Part shown: piece after piece, positions 8,297 through 17,100 of the stretch
Numbering within the stretch: position 1 is the stretch's first letter
Layout: the number at the start of each line of letters is the position of its first letter
Assembly: GCA_023461035.1 (NCBI GenBank)
Contig: JAEWOD010000016.1
Coordinates: 62,001-126,000, forward strand
DNA from: Bacteroidota bacterium
GTDB taxonomy: Bacteria; Bacteroidota; Bacteroidia; Flavobacteriales; Weeksellaceae
DNA: 64,000 bases
Direction: 5' to 3'
The notes under the pieces: generated by a model
Databases searched by the model: none
Told to the model about the DNA's origin: nothing
The model's input: only the letters and a program-made list of their open reading frames with translations
Position numbers and translations under genes: made by a program

Positions 8297-9433
8297 TTAT
8301 AAAATTTCTTTCCATTGTTGAATTCTTTTTTCCTTTTTCCAGTTTTTTGCTTCCTCAAAACTCGATTTCATCAGACCATCTAATTCGTTTGAATTATCAA
8401 CCAAATATTGCAATTTTTCTTGAAACAATTCTTTCTTGTGAAGCGGAATCAGATAACCATTTTTTTCATTCACTATATCCGCCGGACCATATTTACAATC
8501 ATAAGCAATAAGCACATTACTGAAAAACATAGCTTCGATTAATACAGTTGGTAATGCTTCATTGGTCGACGTTAAGGCTATAATTTTACTCCGTTTCATC
8601 AAATCATAGACATCCTCAATCGTTCCTGATCCGAGTAATTTCACCTTTTCCGAGAGATTGTTTTCAATTATAAATTTCTCCAATTTTCCCCGTAAAGGAC
8701 CATCTCCCAATATCATCACTTTCCAATCATTCGGAAAATTTAAACCCTTGATAATTTCTAAAAATCCAATCGCATTTTTCTCATCAACCAATCGAACAAT
8801 CAATGAAATGAAATTCTCTTTTTTTTCGGACGCAATAAATTCATTATTCACAATCGCTTCGTTCATAATATTATAAATCGCTTCTGATTTTGCCTCGTAG
8901 GATTTAAAAAATCGTTCTCCCGCTTTATTGGTTGCCACTACAAAACTCAAATTATGATAATATTTCTTTCGAATTCTTCCCCAAATTCCACCACCTGCAT
9001 CATGAGGGTTATGCTCCCAAGCGATAGTCTTTTCGGCAATTTCTTTATGCATCGAAACACCTGCCGATAATTTATATTGGCAAGTGACAATCCTATCAAA
9101 GTTTTTATAATTCTCTTTCAACCATTTCAACGAAACTTTGTAGGCACCATAATCATAAAAATAATTTTTGATGTTGTTTCTTTTCGGTAACCAACGCAAA
9201 TATTTATCGATAGAAACATTCACTTTTGAAAAAGCCCAATGTGAAAATGAGTCAATAAAAACAAGTTTAACTCTATGATCCAATTCATAAAACGGTTTAT
9301 GTTCTGACATTAATACCAAAATAGTAATATCGTAATCTTCAATTAATTCATTGGTCAAATTAACCAAAACCCGATTGATCCCTCCCGGTTTATATAATTT
9401 ATAATATACAAATAGCAATTTTTTCTTTTCCAT
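8297..9433 (-). CDS. Glycosyltransferase family 4
   Basis: 378 residues. Seen: KPGGINRVLVNL near the N-terminus, VRLVDEKN opening the second domain, ILGDGPLR, and the EX7E motif in NEALPTVLIEA. It differs from the other GT4 proteins here in having a longer, aromatic middle region. The gene begins at ATG 9433, 1 bp after the stop of the upstream GT2 gene, so the two are co-transcribed. The FkbM-like pseudogene lies immediately beyond its 3' end. The sugar donor is unknown. Confidence 0.9.
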   Translation of the reverse strand: MEKKKLLFVYYKLYKPGGINRVLVNLTNELIEDYDITILVLMSEHKPFYELDHRVKLVFIDSFSHWAFSKVNVSIDKYLRWLPKRNNIKNYFYDYGAYKVSLKWLKENYKNFDRIVTCQYKLSAGVSMHKEIAEKTIAWEHNPHDAGGGIWGRIRKKYYHNLSFVVATNKAGERFFKSYEAKSEAIYNIMNEAIVNNEFIASEKKENFISLIVRLVDEKNAIGFLEIIKGLNFPNDWKVMILGDGPLRGKLEKFIIENNLSEKVKLLGSGTIEDVYDLMKRSKIIALTSTNEALPTVLIEAMFFSNVLIAYDCKYGPADIVNEKNGYLIPLHKKELFQEKLQYLVDNSNELDGLMKSSFEEAKNWKKEKRIQQWKEIL

Positions 9434-9434
9434 T

Positions 9435-10346
9435 TTAGGATTTCAATTTGGTGTAAAGCCAAGAAATTGGAAACATGAAAGTTGACAAAACCCGAAATTG
9501 ATGTAATTCCCGATTGATTTCATCTAAACTTTTATCATTTACTATGGCATAAGTTTGATAACCTATAATATTTCTAATCAACGACTTAGGATAACCGTGA
9601 AGTTGTTTTCCATAACTATTTAAAAATGAAAGATACCCCAGCATCAAACCATAACGGTTTTTTCCACTCCAACGTGTATTTGAAACCGAAGCTTCATCGT
9701 TTTCATCTTTATGGTAAATCCGGATTATTTGATTGATAAATCGGGTTTTCAAACCACGGGCATCATAGGTATTGAAAAACACACTTTGAGGGATGTAAAT
9801 TCCTCTCGGGAGATTTGAATAATCGAATTTCTCCAATTCATCTAAATAGGATTTCGTAAAAAATATACCATTTTTATCGCCTTTCACCCTGTATTTATAG
9901 CGCATTTCAAAGATGCTTCCGTCAAATTCGATCGGATATTCATCACCGACAACTTCACCGTTTTCATCACCCGAAAGACCCATTACTGAAATGAATTCAT
10001 CCTGATTTTTAATCTTTTCTGCTTCGCCAATTAAAATTTTAAATGCATCTTCCGGATAGGAATCATCTGAATCCAGAATGATGAAATATGGCGTTTCCAC
10101 CTTTTTAATTCCTTCAAAAACCGTGTGAAATTTATGTTGGTTGGGATGAAAAAAATACGCAATTTCAAATGGACTTTCCGTCTTAAATTGTTCTATTATA
10201 CTCTTAGTTTCATCTGTAGAACCATCATCCATGATGATCCATTTGAATTCTTTTAAAGTTTGCTTTTTCAAAGAATCAAAAGCTCTCTGGAGCGTATGCG
10301 CCCGATTGAAAGTCGGTGTTATTACAGTCAATTTTGAGTCCTTCAT
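9435..10346 (-). CDS. Glycosyltransferase family 2
   Basis: 303 residues. Seen: TVITPTFNRAHTL (7-19), MDDGSTDET (39-47) and ILDSDDSYPED (90-100), a full GT2 signature. The region around VFFNTYDARG is typical of the group that adds to lipid-linked intermediates. The gene overlaps the upstream GT4 gene by 4 bp. Specificity is unknown. Confidence 0.92.
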   Translation of the reverse strand: MKDSKLTVITPTFNRAHTLQRAFDSLKKQTLKEFKWIIMDDGSTDETKSIIEQFKTESPFEIAYFFHPNQHKFHTVFEGIKKVETPYFIILDSDDSYPEDAFKILIGEAEKIKNQDEFISVMGLSGDENGEVVGDEYPIEFDGSIFEMRYKYRVKGDKNGIFFTKSYLDELEKFDYSNLPRGIYIPQSVFFNTYDARGLKTRFINQIIRIYHKDENDEASVSNTRWSGKNRYGLMLGYLSFLNSYGKQLHGYPKSLIRNIIGYQTYAIVNDKSLDEINRELHQFRVLSTFMFPISWLYTKLKS

Positions 10347-11509
10347 TTCTTTAAAGCATATTGATTTTCAAATACTTCCGTCACTTGATCATATATTTTC
10401 TGCGCATCAAATTTATCGGATGCTTTTTCTGCTCCCATCCTGATTTTCTCTACCCATTGCGGTTCAGTCAAAAACCTTTTCATGGCCGCATAAATTTCTT
10501 CTTCATCAAAATTCACCAAATACCCATCTACTTCATGTTCAATCATTTCCGGGATTCCACCGACGTTTGTAGAAATAATCGGTTTTCCCAATCCCATGGC
10601 TTCGCCAATGATGAGCGGATAGGATTCTGAACGCGAAGGCAAAATAAAAAATTCCGCTGCATCCATGTACGAATAAGGATTTTTTTTGGTATCCAATAAA
10701 AGAAAGGTTTTTTCAACTTCCAATTCTCTGGCTTGATTTTTCAAGTTTTCCATTTCATTTCCACCACCTACTACTGCTATGGAATGCATCAAACCCTCGT
10801 TCCGCAATCTTTTATGGATCCGCATCAACGCATCATATCCTTTTCGGAAATGCAATCGTCCAACGGAACAAAATACCGGATGAACATCGTATTTCACCTC
10901 TGAAAGTCGAGCTTTGACTTTGGCATCTTCTATGTTGATGACATTATAGATCACAGAACTTTTCGGATATTTCACTTGATACAAATCATCAATAACCTGC
11001 CGTGTCTGCGCCGATCCAAAAATCATCCAATCAAACTTTTTCATCAAATCGATGCGTTTCATCACACGATTTTGGTCTTTATCATAACTCACATCGGTAT
11101 GAAACCAACCGATTTTTCGCGATTTTCTGTTGGGTGAATTTAAAACCCATTCAAATTCTGTATAGCCCGGTGCCACTTCCAGATCAAATTTTTCTTTTAA
11201 TTTCTGTTTATATAAAATCGCCGGAAATTTTTCATAAAAAGCCAATTTCAATCTGCGGCTGATCAATTGGAATTTATAAATCAATGGATTTTTAGAAAAA
11301 TCCTCTTTTCCACTTGCAATCGTAATCAATTTCACTCCTTCTGGAATTTCGGTGCGAAGTTCGCCCTGATACAAATTCAACAATAAAGTAATATCAAATT
11401 TGTCCTTTGATAAATTGTCCAATAAATCCAATACTACACGAGGAACGCCGCCCATTTCAAGTGAACGCAGACGGAACAGAACTTTTATTTTAGGTTGGTT
11501 TTGGGTCAT
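10343..11509 (-). CDS. Glycosyltransferase family 4
   Basis: 388 residues. Seen: RSLEMGGVPRVVLDL (about 14-28), CSVGRLHFRKGYDAL opening the C-terminal domain, VVGGGNEMENL, and the EX7E motif in SESYPLIIGEAMGLG, followed by VGGIPEMI. This is the usual GT-B donor pocket. It heads a run of three overlapping or abutting GT genes on the minus strand. The pyruvyltransferase gene is divergent, with 67 bp between the two starts. Confidence 0.92.
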   Translation of the reverse strand: MTQNQPKIKVLFRLRSLEMGGVPRVVLDLLDNLSKDKFDITLLLNLYQGELRTEIPEGVKLITIASGKEDFSKNPLIYKFQLISRRLKLAFYEKFPAILYKQKLKEKFDLEVAPGYTEFEWVLNSPNRKSRKIGWFHTDVSYDKDQNRVMKRIDLMKKFDWMIFGSAQTRQVIDDLYQVKYPKSSVIYNVINIEDAKVKARLSEVKYDVHPVFCSVGRLHFRKGYDALMRIHKRLRNEGLMHSIAVVGGGNEMENLKNQARELEVEKTFLLLDTKKNPYSYMDAAEFFILPSRSESYPLIIGEAMGLGKPIISTNVGGIPEMIEHEVDGYLVNFDEEEIYAAMKRFLTEPQWVEKIRMGAEKASDKFDAQKIYDQVTEVFENQYALKK

Positions 11510-11554
11510 ATTCTTTGTTTAAATCCAAATCCACTGCAAATCCGAGGGTTTGAA

Positions 11555-11562
11555 TATCTTTG
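11555..11562 (+). promoter_or_regulatory. -7 box TATCTTTG for the pyruvyltransferase gene
   Basis: An exact TAnnTTTG match. It lies 14 nt before a GTG at 11577. This argues against the longer reading from TTG 11550, which would start upstream of the box. No clear -33 TTG is present. Confidence 0.6.
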
Positions 11563-11576
11563 CAAAAACTCAGTTA

Positions 11577-12545
11577 GTGGCAAATTTAAACCTTTCCCGT
11601 ATAAACCAATTAAAGAATCTGATAATTCAGGAACTGAAGCCTCTCATAGACCATGATTATGTCTTGCTTGACGTTCCCGATTATGATAACATCGGGGATA
11701 ATTTGATTTGGGAAGGTGAATTGGCATTTTTAAAAGAAATCCCATATAAGAAGTTATACGAGGCGAGTTATTTGTTTTTTGAGCAAAAAAGAATACCTGA
11801 AAATTCTATTATTTTGTTTCAAGGTGGTGGAAATTTTGGGGATATTTATACCAAAACACAAGAAGAACGACTGAAAATTATTTCGGATAACCAAGACAAA
11901 AAAATCATCATTTTTCCTCAAACGATTCATTATCAAAATGAAGAAAACCTGCGAAAAGATGCAGAAATCATCCGTTCACATCCCAATTTAGTTTTCTGTG
12001 TTCGGGATCAGATTTCCTATGATTTGGCAAAAAATTGGTTTCCAAATGTCCACACCAAACTCCTGCCCGACATGGCATTTTGCATCGACCCGAAACGATT
12101 TGAAATTAAATCTACCGAACATAAAACGCTTTTGATGAAACGGAACGACGGGGAATTGGGTAATATCCCTCAGATTAACGGGGAATTTGAAACCCTGGAC
12201 TGGCCTACTTTTAATTTGAACACACAAGAAAGATGGAAAAAAGTCGGAAGACAAAGACGACTGGATAAAATCGCCATACAATTGCAAAAATTTCCCGTCG
12301 TCAATTCTTTTGTAGACAGCCGATACGGCATCAAACCACGAACCAAAAAAGAGAATTACATCCAAACCGGGATTGATTTTTTTAGCCAATACGATACGAT
12401 TTATACTACAAGATTACACGGTTTGATTCTCGGTATTTTAATGGGAAAAGACATGAAAGTACTCGATAATTCCTATGGAAAACTGACGAATTTTTATAAA
12501 GAATGGCTGGTGGGTTTTGATAAAGTTGAAGTCGTAAGTAAATAG
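11577..12545 (+). CDS. Polysaccharide pyruvyltransferase family protein
   Basis: 322 residues from GTG 11577; a TTG at 11550 is in frame, but it precedes the -7 box and is less likely. Seen: DYDNIGDNLIWEGEL, ILFQGGGNFGDIY, KIIIFPQTIHY, FCVRDQISYDLA, a RRLDKIA basic patch and TTRLHGLILGILMGK near the C-terminus. These are the conserved blocks of CsaB/PssM-type enzymes, which place a pyruvate ketal from phosphoenolpyruvate on a sugar. It is a single plus-strand gene inside a minus-strand cluster, with its own promoter. It ends 4 bp from the convergent GT gene. Confidence 0.88.
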   Translation: MANLNLSRINQLKNLIIQELKPLIDHDYVLLDVPDYDNIGDNLIWEGELAFLKEIPYKKLYEASYLFFEQKRIPENSIILFQGGGNFGDIYTKTQEERLKIISDNQDKKIIIFPQTIHYQNEENLRKDAEIIRSHPNLVFCVRDQISYDLAKNWFPNVHTKLLPDMAFCIDPKRFEIKSTEHKTLLMKRNDGELGNIPQINGEFETLDWPTFNLNTQERWKKVGRQRRLDKIAIQLQKFPVVNSFVDSRYGIKPRTKKENYIQTGIDFFSQYDTIYTTRLHGLILGILMGKDMKVLDNSYGKLTNFYKEWLVGFDKVEVVSK

Positions 12546-12549
12546 GTAA

Positions 12550-13572
12550 TTAATCTACCTTCACTTGTTGTTTACGATATTGTTCTTTGAACATTTCTGC
12601 CCAATTTTTCCAGGCTTCAGCTTGCACTTTGGGCTCATTTTTTTCCAAAAGTATTTTCAAATAGATTTCTTCTGAAATATCTTTTGGGAAATTATCCATT
12701 ACATCTAAACTTCCGTTGAACCAGGCTTCGTTCATGATGAAATTAAATTGATTCACATCAAATGCATCGCCATATTTATGATAAGAATTGGTTGCGGAAG
12801 AGACAAAAGTCGTTTTCATCATTTCATAATTCAGCTTCCCGAAAAGATTTTTCCGTTTGTTTTTACGGAACCATTCAGTCGCATTTATCAATTGTTCTTT
12901 TTCATCCACTTTCAGCTCAAGCGTTTCCCAAACAGTCAGCCAATAGTCTTTACGAAACATTCCCATTAAAAGCGCATTCATAGACCAGTATTCGGTTTTC
13001 GAATGGTTGTCCACCATTCCCAATTTATACATCAGCGAAAAAATCTTCCACTTATTCCGGAAAAAAAAATCTTTCATAAACCATCGCGGAGCTGTGAAAA
13101 TTTTGGGTTCGACTGCGGTTAATTCCTCGTTGAGCTTAACAAATTCCGATTTGATTTTCTTCCCGCTGATCCAGCCCAATTTGATCAGAACCATCCCAAA
13201 TTCTTTCATAAAACCGGAGAGTTTATCCACATCAATCGAAGCTGTAAACCAAACATCATCTTCGGTCATGATGATGTATTCAGAACCATTTTTTACGGCA
13301 TCTTTCCAAAGTGGAATAGGGATTTTAAATCCGTCGATTTGTTTTCCGGATTCGAGATTTTCCTGAATGGATTTAATTTTAAACTGATATTGTTCCGAAG
13401 TCCGGATTTCGATTTGGGGAAATTTAGCCTTAATCTTTTCCAAATACTTTTCAGGTGTTCCGTCATCCAAAACCACAATTTTATAATCTCCGCTTACAAA
13501 TTTTTCAATGCTTTGCAGACAGCGATCCAGGTAATAGGGACGGTTGAAAGATTTTACAAAGATATCAGTCAT
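12550..13572 (-). CDS. GT-A-like glycosyltransferase of the polysaccharide locus
   Basis: 340 residues. Seen: IFVKSFNRPYYLDRCL (4-19), VVLDDGTPE (33-41) and MTEDDVWFT (102-110), which place it in the GT-A fold, with EDD as the likely metal site. The remainder, including the aromatic block RWFMKDFFFRNKW, is unlike the other GT2 proteins here and carries no further motif I recognise. It starts at ATG 13572, 56 bp after the stop of the upstream GT2 gene. Function as a sugar transferase is inferred from the fold and neighbours. Confidence 0.75.
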   Translation of the reverse strand: MTDIFVKSFNRPYYLDRCLQSIEKFVSGDYKIVVLDDGTPEKYLEKIKAKFPQIEIRTSEQYQFKIKSIQENLESGKQIDGFKIPIPLWKDAVKNGSEYIIMTEDDVWFTASIDVDKLSGFMKEFGMVLIKLGWISGKKIKSEFVKLNEELTAVEPKIFTAPRWFMKDFFFRNKWKIFSLMYKLGMVDNHSKTEYWSMNALLMGMFRKDYWLTVWETLELKVDEKEQLINATEWFRKNKRKNLFGKLNYEMMKTTFVSSATNSYHKYGDAFDVNQFNFIMNEAWFNGSLDVMDNFPKDISEEIYLKILLEKNEPKVQAEAWKNWAEMFKEQYRKQQVKVD

Positions 13573-13628
13573 CAGTTTTGTTTTATTTGTCTATCACCGG
13601 AAATATTAAAAAGACTAAAATACATTAT

Positions 13629-14603
13629 TCATCTTATTTTTTTGAGAACCCTCGAACAAATAGAATTGAAAATCCCAATTTGGTTCAATTGAAAACAAAA
13701 AATATTTTGATTATATTTCTTTTTCAATTTGATTTGGATTTGTTTCAATTCTTCTCTTTTTTGATACATAATTGCCACTTTTCCTGCAAAAATTAATGTT
13801 TCTTTAGAAATTTCTGCATCTTCATTTAAAACATTTAATAATTCCTTATCATCAAAATCTTCATAAGAATCTCCACCTGATGTCATCCGTTCCTTGTAAA
13901 ATTCTTTAGCTTTTTCTAAAAATAATCGTTTGATAAATGAGTTTCCTTTACGTGACATAGAAGTCGATAAAATCCTATAATTTAATAAAGACTCAGATAA
14001 ATTATGTATTATTTTACCATCAGCAATTAATCTTAAGTGAAAATCAAAATCTTCACAAGCATAAAATTTATCGCGATAAAAAAGATTATCTTCTCGACGA
14101 AACATAATAGTCGGATGAAAAATCGGATTATCGATTTGGATCCTTTTCTTAATCAATCTAAAATCTGAAATAGCTTTTTTTTCTCCCACTTTTTGAGATG
14201 ATTCATCAATGATATTGAGGCTATTTCCCACCAGAAAAATGGATGGATTTTTTTCTAAATACTCAATTTGTTTAAGAAAACGATCAGGTAAAGCAATATC
14301 ATCTTGATCCATTCGGGCTATATATTTTCCTTTTGTTTGTTTCAATCCCAAGTTCAAATTTTCCACAAACCCTTTCAACCCTTTATTGTAAGGTTTATTG
14401 ATTAATATAATTCGGTGATCTTTGGCTTTATATTCATCTAATAATTCCAATGATCTATCAGTTGAACAATCATTGATAATTATAAATTCAAAATCTTGAA
14501 AACTTTGATTCAAAATAGAATCAATAGCTTCTTCCAAAAATTTTTCGCCATTATAAACGGACATTACGACAGAAATAAGCGGATTTTCAATTTTTCCTAC
14601 CAT
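13629..14603 (-). CDS. Glycosyltransferase family 2
   Basis: 324 residues. Seen: ISVVMSVYNGEKFLEEA (10-26), INDCSTDRS (43-51), KGLKGFVENLN and the metal site as DQDD (99-102), a common GT2 variant. The C-terminus is rich in lysine and isoleucine. It overlaps the acyltransferase gene upstream by 7 bp, so the two are translationally coupled. The substrate is unknown. Confidence 0.92.
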   Translation of the reverse strand: MVGKIENPLISVVMSVYNGEKFLEEAIDSILNQSFQDFEFIIINDCSTDRSLELLDEYKAKDHRIILINKPYNKGLKGFVENLNLGLKQTKGKYIARMDQDDIALPDRFLKQIEYLEKNPSIFLVGNSLNIIDESSQKVGEKKAISDFRLIKKRIQIDNPIFHPTIMFRREDNLFYRDKFYACEDFDFHLRLIADGKIIHNLSESLLNYRILSTSMSRKGNSFIKRLFLEKAKEFYKERMTSGGDSYEDFDDKELLNVLNEDAEISKETLIFAGKVAIMYQKREELKQIQIKLKKKYNQNIFCFQLNQIGIFNSICSRVLKKIR

Positions 14604-15127
14604 AATTTAGAAATCAATTCTTGTTGGTGTACGATTACCGAATTCTCCGGAATATTTTTATGAATCACACAACCGGCTCCTATGATGGAATTATCACCTA
14701 TCGTCACACCTTTTAAAACCACCACATTGCTTCCCAACCAACAGTTTTTTCCGATTTTCACTTCACCAAATGTAAAATCTTTTCGGCTGACATTTAATTG
14801 TTCATTTTCAAATAAATATGCATGGTTATGATCATAAATTTTTACTCCTTCGCCAAATAATGTGTTCTCGCCTATCTCAATGTATTTCAAACAATTAATC
14901 GAACAATAATTATTGATGAAAACATTTTGCCCTATTTTCAATTCGGCCTTTTTACCTACCCAAAAGCAGACAAAATTTCTGACATCCAGATTGTTTCCAA
15001 TTTTTAAAGTTGAACTTGGATGTATTTGCACTTGAAATCCCCTTCCTATTTTGATACCCTTTGCCAGAAGCCGGAATTGATTTTCTTCTTTGGATTTCGC
15101 AAGTCGGTTAAAAATTTTCGAAATCAT
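14597..15127 (-). CDS. Hexapeptide-repeat acyltransferase (WcaF/maltose-acetyltransferase type)
   Basis: 176 residues, mostly left-handed beta helix. Seen: IGNNLDVRNFVCFWVG, a catalytic-type YDHNH (about 92-96), then IGKNCWLGSNVVVLKGVTIG and IIGAGCVI. Known: such trimers O-acetylate sugars using acetyl-CoA; the sugar here is unknown. It is the first gene of the minus-strand cluster and has its own TATCTTTG box at 15151-15158, 23 nt upstream of ATG 15127, back to back with the methyltransferase promoter. Confidence 0.88.
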   Translation of the reverse strand: MISKIFNRLAKSKEENQFRLLAKGIKIGRGFQVQIHPSSTLKIGNNLDVRNFVCFWVGKKAELKIGQNVFINNYCSINCLKYIEIGENTLFGEGVKIYDHNHAYLFENEQLNVSRKDFTFGEVKIGKNCWLGSNVVVLKGVTIGDNSIIGAGCVIHKNIPENSVIVHQQELISKLW

Positions 15128-15150
15128 TTATATGGTAAATTAAAGTTAGA

Positions 15151-15158
15151 CAAAGATA
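15151..15158 (-). promoter_or_regulatory. -7 box TATCTTTG heading the minus-strand cluster
   Basis: An exact TAnnTTTG match on the minus strand, 23 nt before the acyltransferase ATG. It lies 25 bp from the plus-strand box at 15184, forming a divergent promoter pair. Confidence 0.65.
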
Positions 15159-15183
15159 TAATTTTAAAATTCTTCCAAGTTAT

Positions 15184-15191
15184 TATCTTTG
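15184..15191 (+). promoter_or_regulatory. -7 box TATCTTTG for the methyltransferase gene
   Basis: An exact TAnnTTTG match, 17 nt before ATG 15209. It decides the start: the open frame extends 63 codons further upstream, but that part lies before the promoter and inside the divergent acyltransferase gene. Confidence 0.65.
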
Positions 15192-15208
15192 CGCCACAAC
15201 AAAACCCT

Positions 15209-15982
15209 ATGCAAAAAGTCACTGAAGTGATCAAAATTTTCTTCGCTTATTTGGTACGACCTCATTTGTATCCCGAATTGGGAAGAAAAATCATCAAAAA
15301 TATCTTTCAAAGAAGTTCTGCAACCAAAGGAAAATCGGAAGCAGAAAATTGGTGTGCGGATTTAGCCATTTCACAAAATGAAGCAATTCAAAATATTACC
15401 GGGAAATCTGATTTTAACAGCATTTATGATGAATTTTCCGACATCCTGAAAGATGCCAAAAAAACGGAGGAATCTACGCCCGTCAAAATGGGCGGCGCCG
15501 GAGCGCTAGATTTAATCTATCATCTTTGCGAATTCACCCAGGCTCAAAATACGCTGGAAACCGGCGTGGCTTATGGTTGGTCTTCATTGGCAGCCTTGCT
15601 TTCACTTTCGCAAAGAAACGGAACACTATATAGTTCTGACATGCCTTATTTGGGAAAGGACAACGATCAATTTGTAGGATGTGTGGTTCCTGAAAATTTG
15701 CGTGGAGATTGGAAATTGTTTCGATTTGCTGACCGTGAATCTCTTCCTAAAATCTTCAAAGAACAAAACGAATTTGATTTCATCCATTATGACAGTGATA
15801 AATCTTACAACGGACGTATGTGGGCTTATCAAATTCTTTGGGATAAGGTCAGAAAAGGTGGAGTTTTCATGAGTGATGACATCGGAGACAATGCTGCTTT
15901 TATGGATTATTGTATCCAAAATAAACGTGAACCCATCATTGTAGAATTTGACGGGAAGTATGCAGGAATCATTCTGAAATAA
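15209..15982 (+). CDS. Class I SAM-dependent methyltransferase
   Basis: 257 residues from ATG 15209. Seen: NTLETGVAYGWSSLAAL (114-130), a motif I glycine-rich loop after an acidic residue; SSDMPYLG, FDFIHYDSDKSY and GGVFMSDDIGDN, which match the post-I and DxD-like segments of the Methyltransf_24 type. The N-terminal 60 residues are helical and basic. It is the first of three co-directional plus-strand genes, followed by the uronate epimerase and a GT2. It probably methylates a sugar or glycan end (inference). Confidence 0.82.
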   Translation: MQKVTEVIKIFFAYLVRPHLYPELGRKIIKNIFQRSSATKGKSEAENWCADLAISQNEAIQNITGKSDFNSIYDEFSDILKDAKKTEESTPVKMGGAGALDLIYHLCEFTQAQNTLETGVAYGWSSLAALLSLSQRNGTLYSSDMPYLGKDNDQFVGCVVPENLRGDWKLFRFADRESLPKIFKEQNEFDFIHYDSDKSYNGRMWAYQILWDKVRKGGVFMSDDIGDNAAFMDYCIQNKREPIIVEFDGKYAGIILK

Positions 15983-16026
15983 GAAATAATACCGATTACT
16001 TGCATTAATCCCTAATTTCTAATTAT

Positions 16027-16034
16027 TAACTTTG
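16027..16034 (+). promoter_or_regulatory. -7 box TAACTTTG four nt before the epimerase ATG
   Basis: TAACTTTG-CCAC-ATG. With only four bases between the box and the start codon, the transcript is likely leaderless. Confidence 0.6.
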
Positions 16035-16038
16035 CCAC

Positions 16039-17091
16039 ATGAAAATACTGATTACAGGAACAGCCGGATTTATAGGTTTTCATCTTGCAAAACGTTTGTT
16101 GGAAAGAGGAGATGAAATCGTTGGATTGGATTCCATCAATGACTATTATGACATCCGGGTGAAATACGGGCGACTTCAAAATACAGGAATTGAACAAGAT
16201 GAAATTCAATACAATCAATTGATTCAAAGTTCTGTTTATCCCAATTATCAATTCATCCAATTGAATTTAGAGGACAAAGAAAATCTGCAAAAATTATTTT
16301 CCGAACAGAAATTTGACCGTGTAATTAATTTGGCTGCACAAGCCGGAGTTCGATATTCATTGACAAATCCTGATGCTTATATTGAAGCAAATATCGTCGG
16401 ATTTTTAAATATTTTGGAGTGTTGCCGTCACAATCATATTGAACATTTAACCTATGCGAGCAGCTCAAGTGTTTATGGACTGAATGAAAGCCAGCCCTTT
16501 TCCACAAAGGATAACGTCGATCATCCCATCAGTCTGTATGCTGCCAGCAAAAAAGCAAACGAACTCATGGCGCACACCTATAGCCATTTGTATAAACTCC
16601 CAACTACGGGACTTCGTTTCTTTACGGTTTACGGACCTTGGGGAAGACCGGACATGGCATTGTTTTTATTTACAAAAGCTATTTTGGAAAACCGTCCGAT
16701 TGATGTTTTCAATTATGGCGAAATGCAACGCGATTTCACCTATGTGGACGATATCGTTGAGGGAATCATACGCGTAAATGATAATCCTCCAAAGGAAAAT
16801 CCAGCTTGGAATGCTAATTCAGATGACGCTTCTGTTTCGTCAGCTCCCTATAAAATCTACAACATAGGGAATAATAATCCGGTGAAACTGATGGATTTTA
16901 TTTCGGCTTTGGAAAAGAAACTGGGAATTACAGCTGAAAAAAATATGTTGCCGATCCAGGCCGGAGATGTTCCGAGTACTTATGCCGATGTTTCGGATTT
17001 AATTCGTGATCTGGATTATAAACCCGAAACAACCATTCAGGTAGGAATCGATCAATTTGTGGATTGGTACAGAGATTTTTTTAAAGTGTAA
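16039..17091 (+). CDS. NAD-dependent epimerase, UDP-glucuronate 4-epimerase type
   Basis: 350 residues. Seen: the NAD-binding GTAGFIG (7-13), the substrate loop LDSINDYYDIRVKYGRL (30-46) typical of uronate epimerases, SSSSVYG (141-147), the catalytic YxxxK (Y167, K171), and RFFTVYGPWGRPDMA. Known: family members interconvert UDP-GlcA and UDP-GalA in the cytoplasm. It is the only nucleotide-sugar enzyme visible in the locus besides the partial homologue at 19.2 kb, so a galacturonic acid residue in the glycan is plausible. The next gene starts 9 bp downstream. Confidence 0.88.
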   Translation: MKILITGTAGFIGFHLAKRLLERGDEIVGLDSINDYYDIRVKYGRLQNTGIEQDEIQYNQLIQSSVYPNYQFIQLNLEDKENLQKLFSEQKFDRVINLAAQAGVRYSLTNPDAYIEANIVGFLNILECCRHNHIEHLTYASSSSVYGLNESQPFSTKDNVDHPISLYAASKKANELMAHTYSHLYKLPTTGLRFFTVYGPWGRPDMALFLFTKAILENRPIDVFNYGEMQRDFTYVDDIVEGIIRVNDNPPKENPAWNANSDDASVSSAPYKIYNIGNNNPVKLMDFISALEKKLGITAEKNMLPIQAGDVPSTYADVSDLIRDLDYKPETTIQVGIDQFVDWYRDFFKV

Positions 17092-17100
17092 TTTTTCAGA

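Noticed and set aside
15020..15208. N-terminal extension of the methyltransferase
   Set aside because: It lies before the -7 box and inside the divergent acyltransferase gene.
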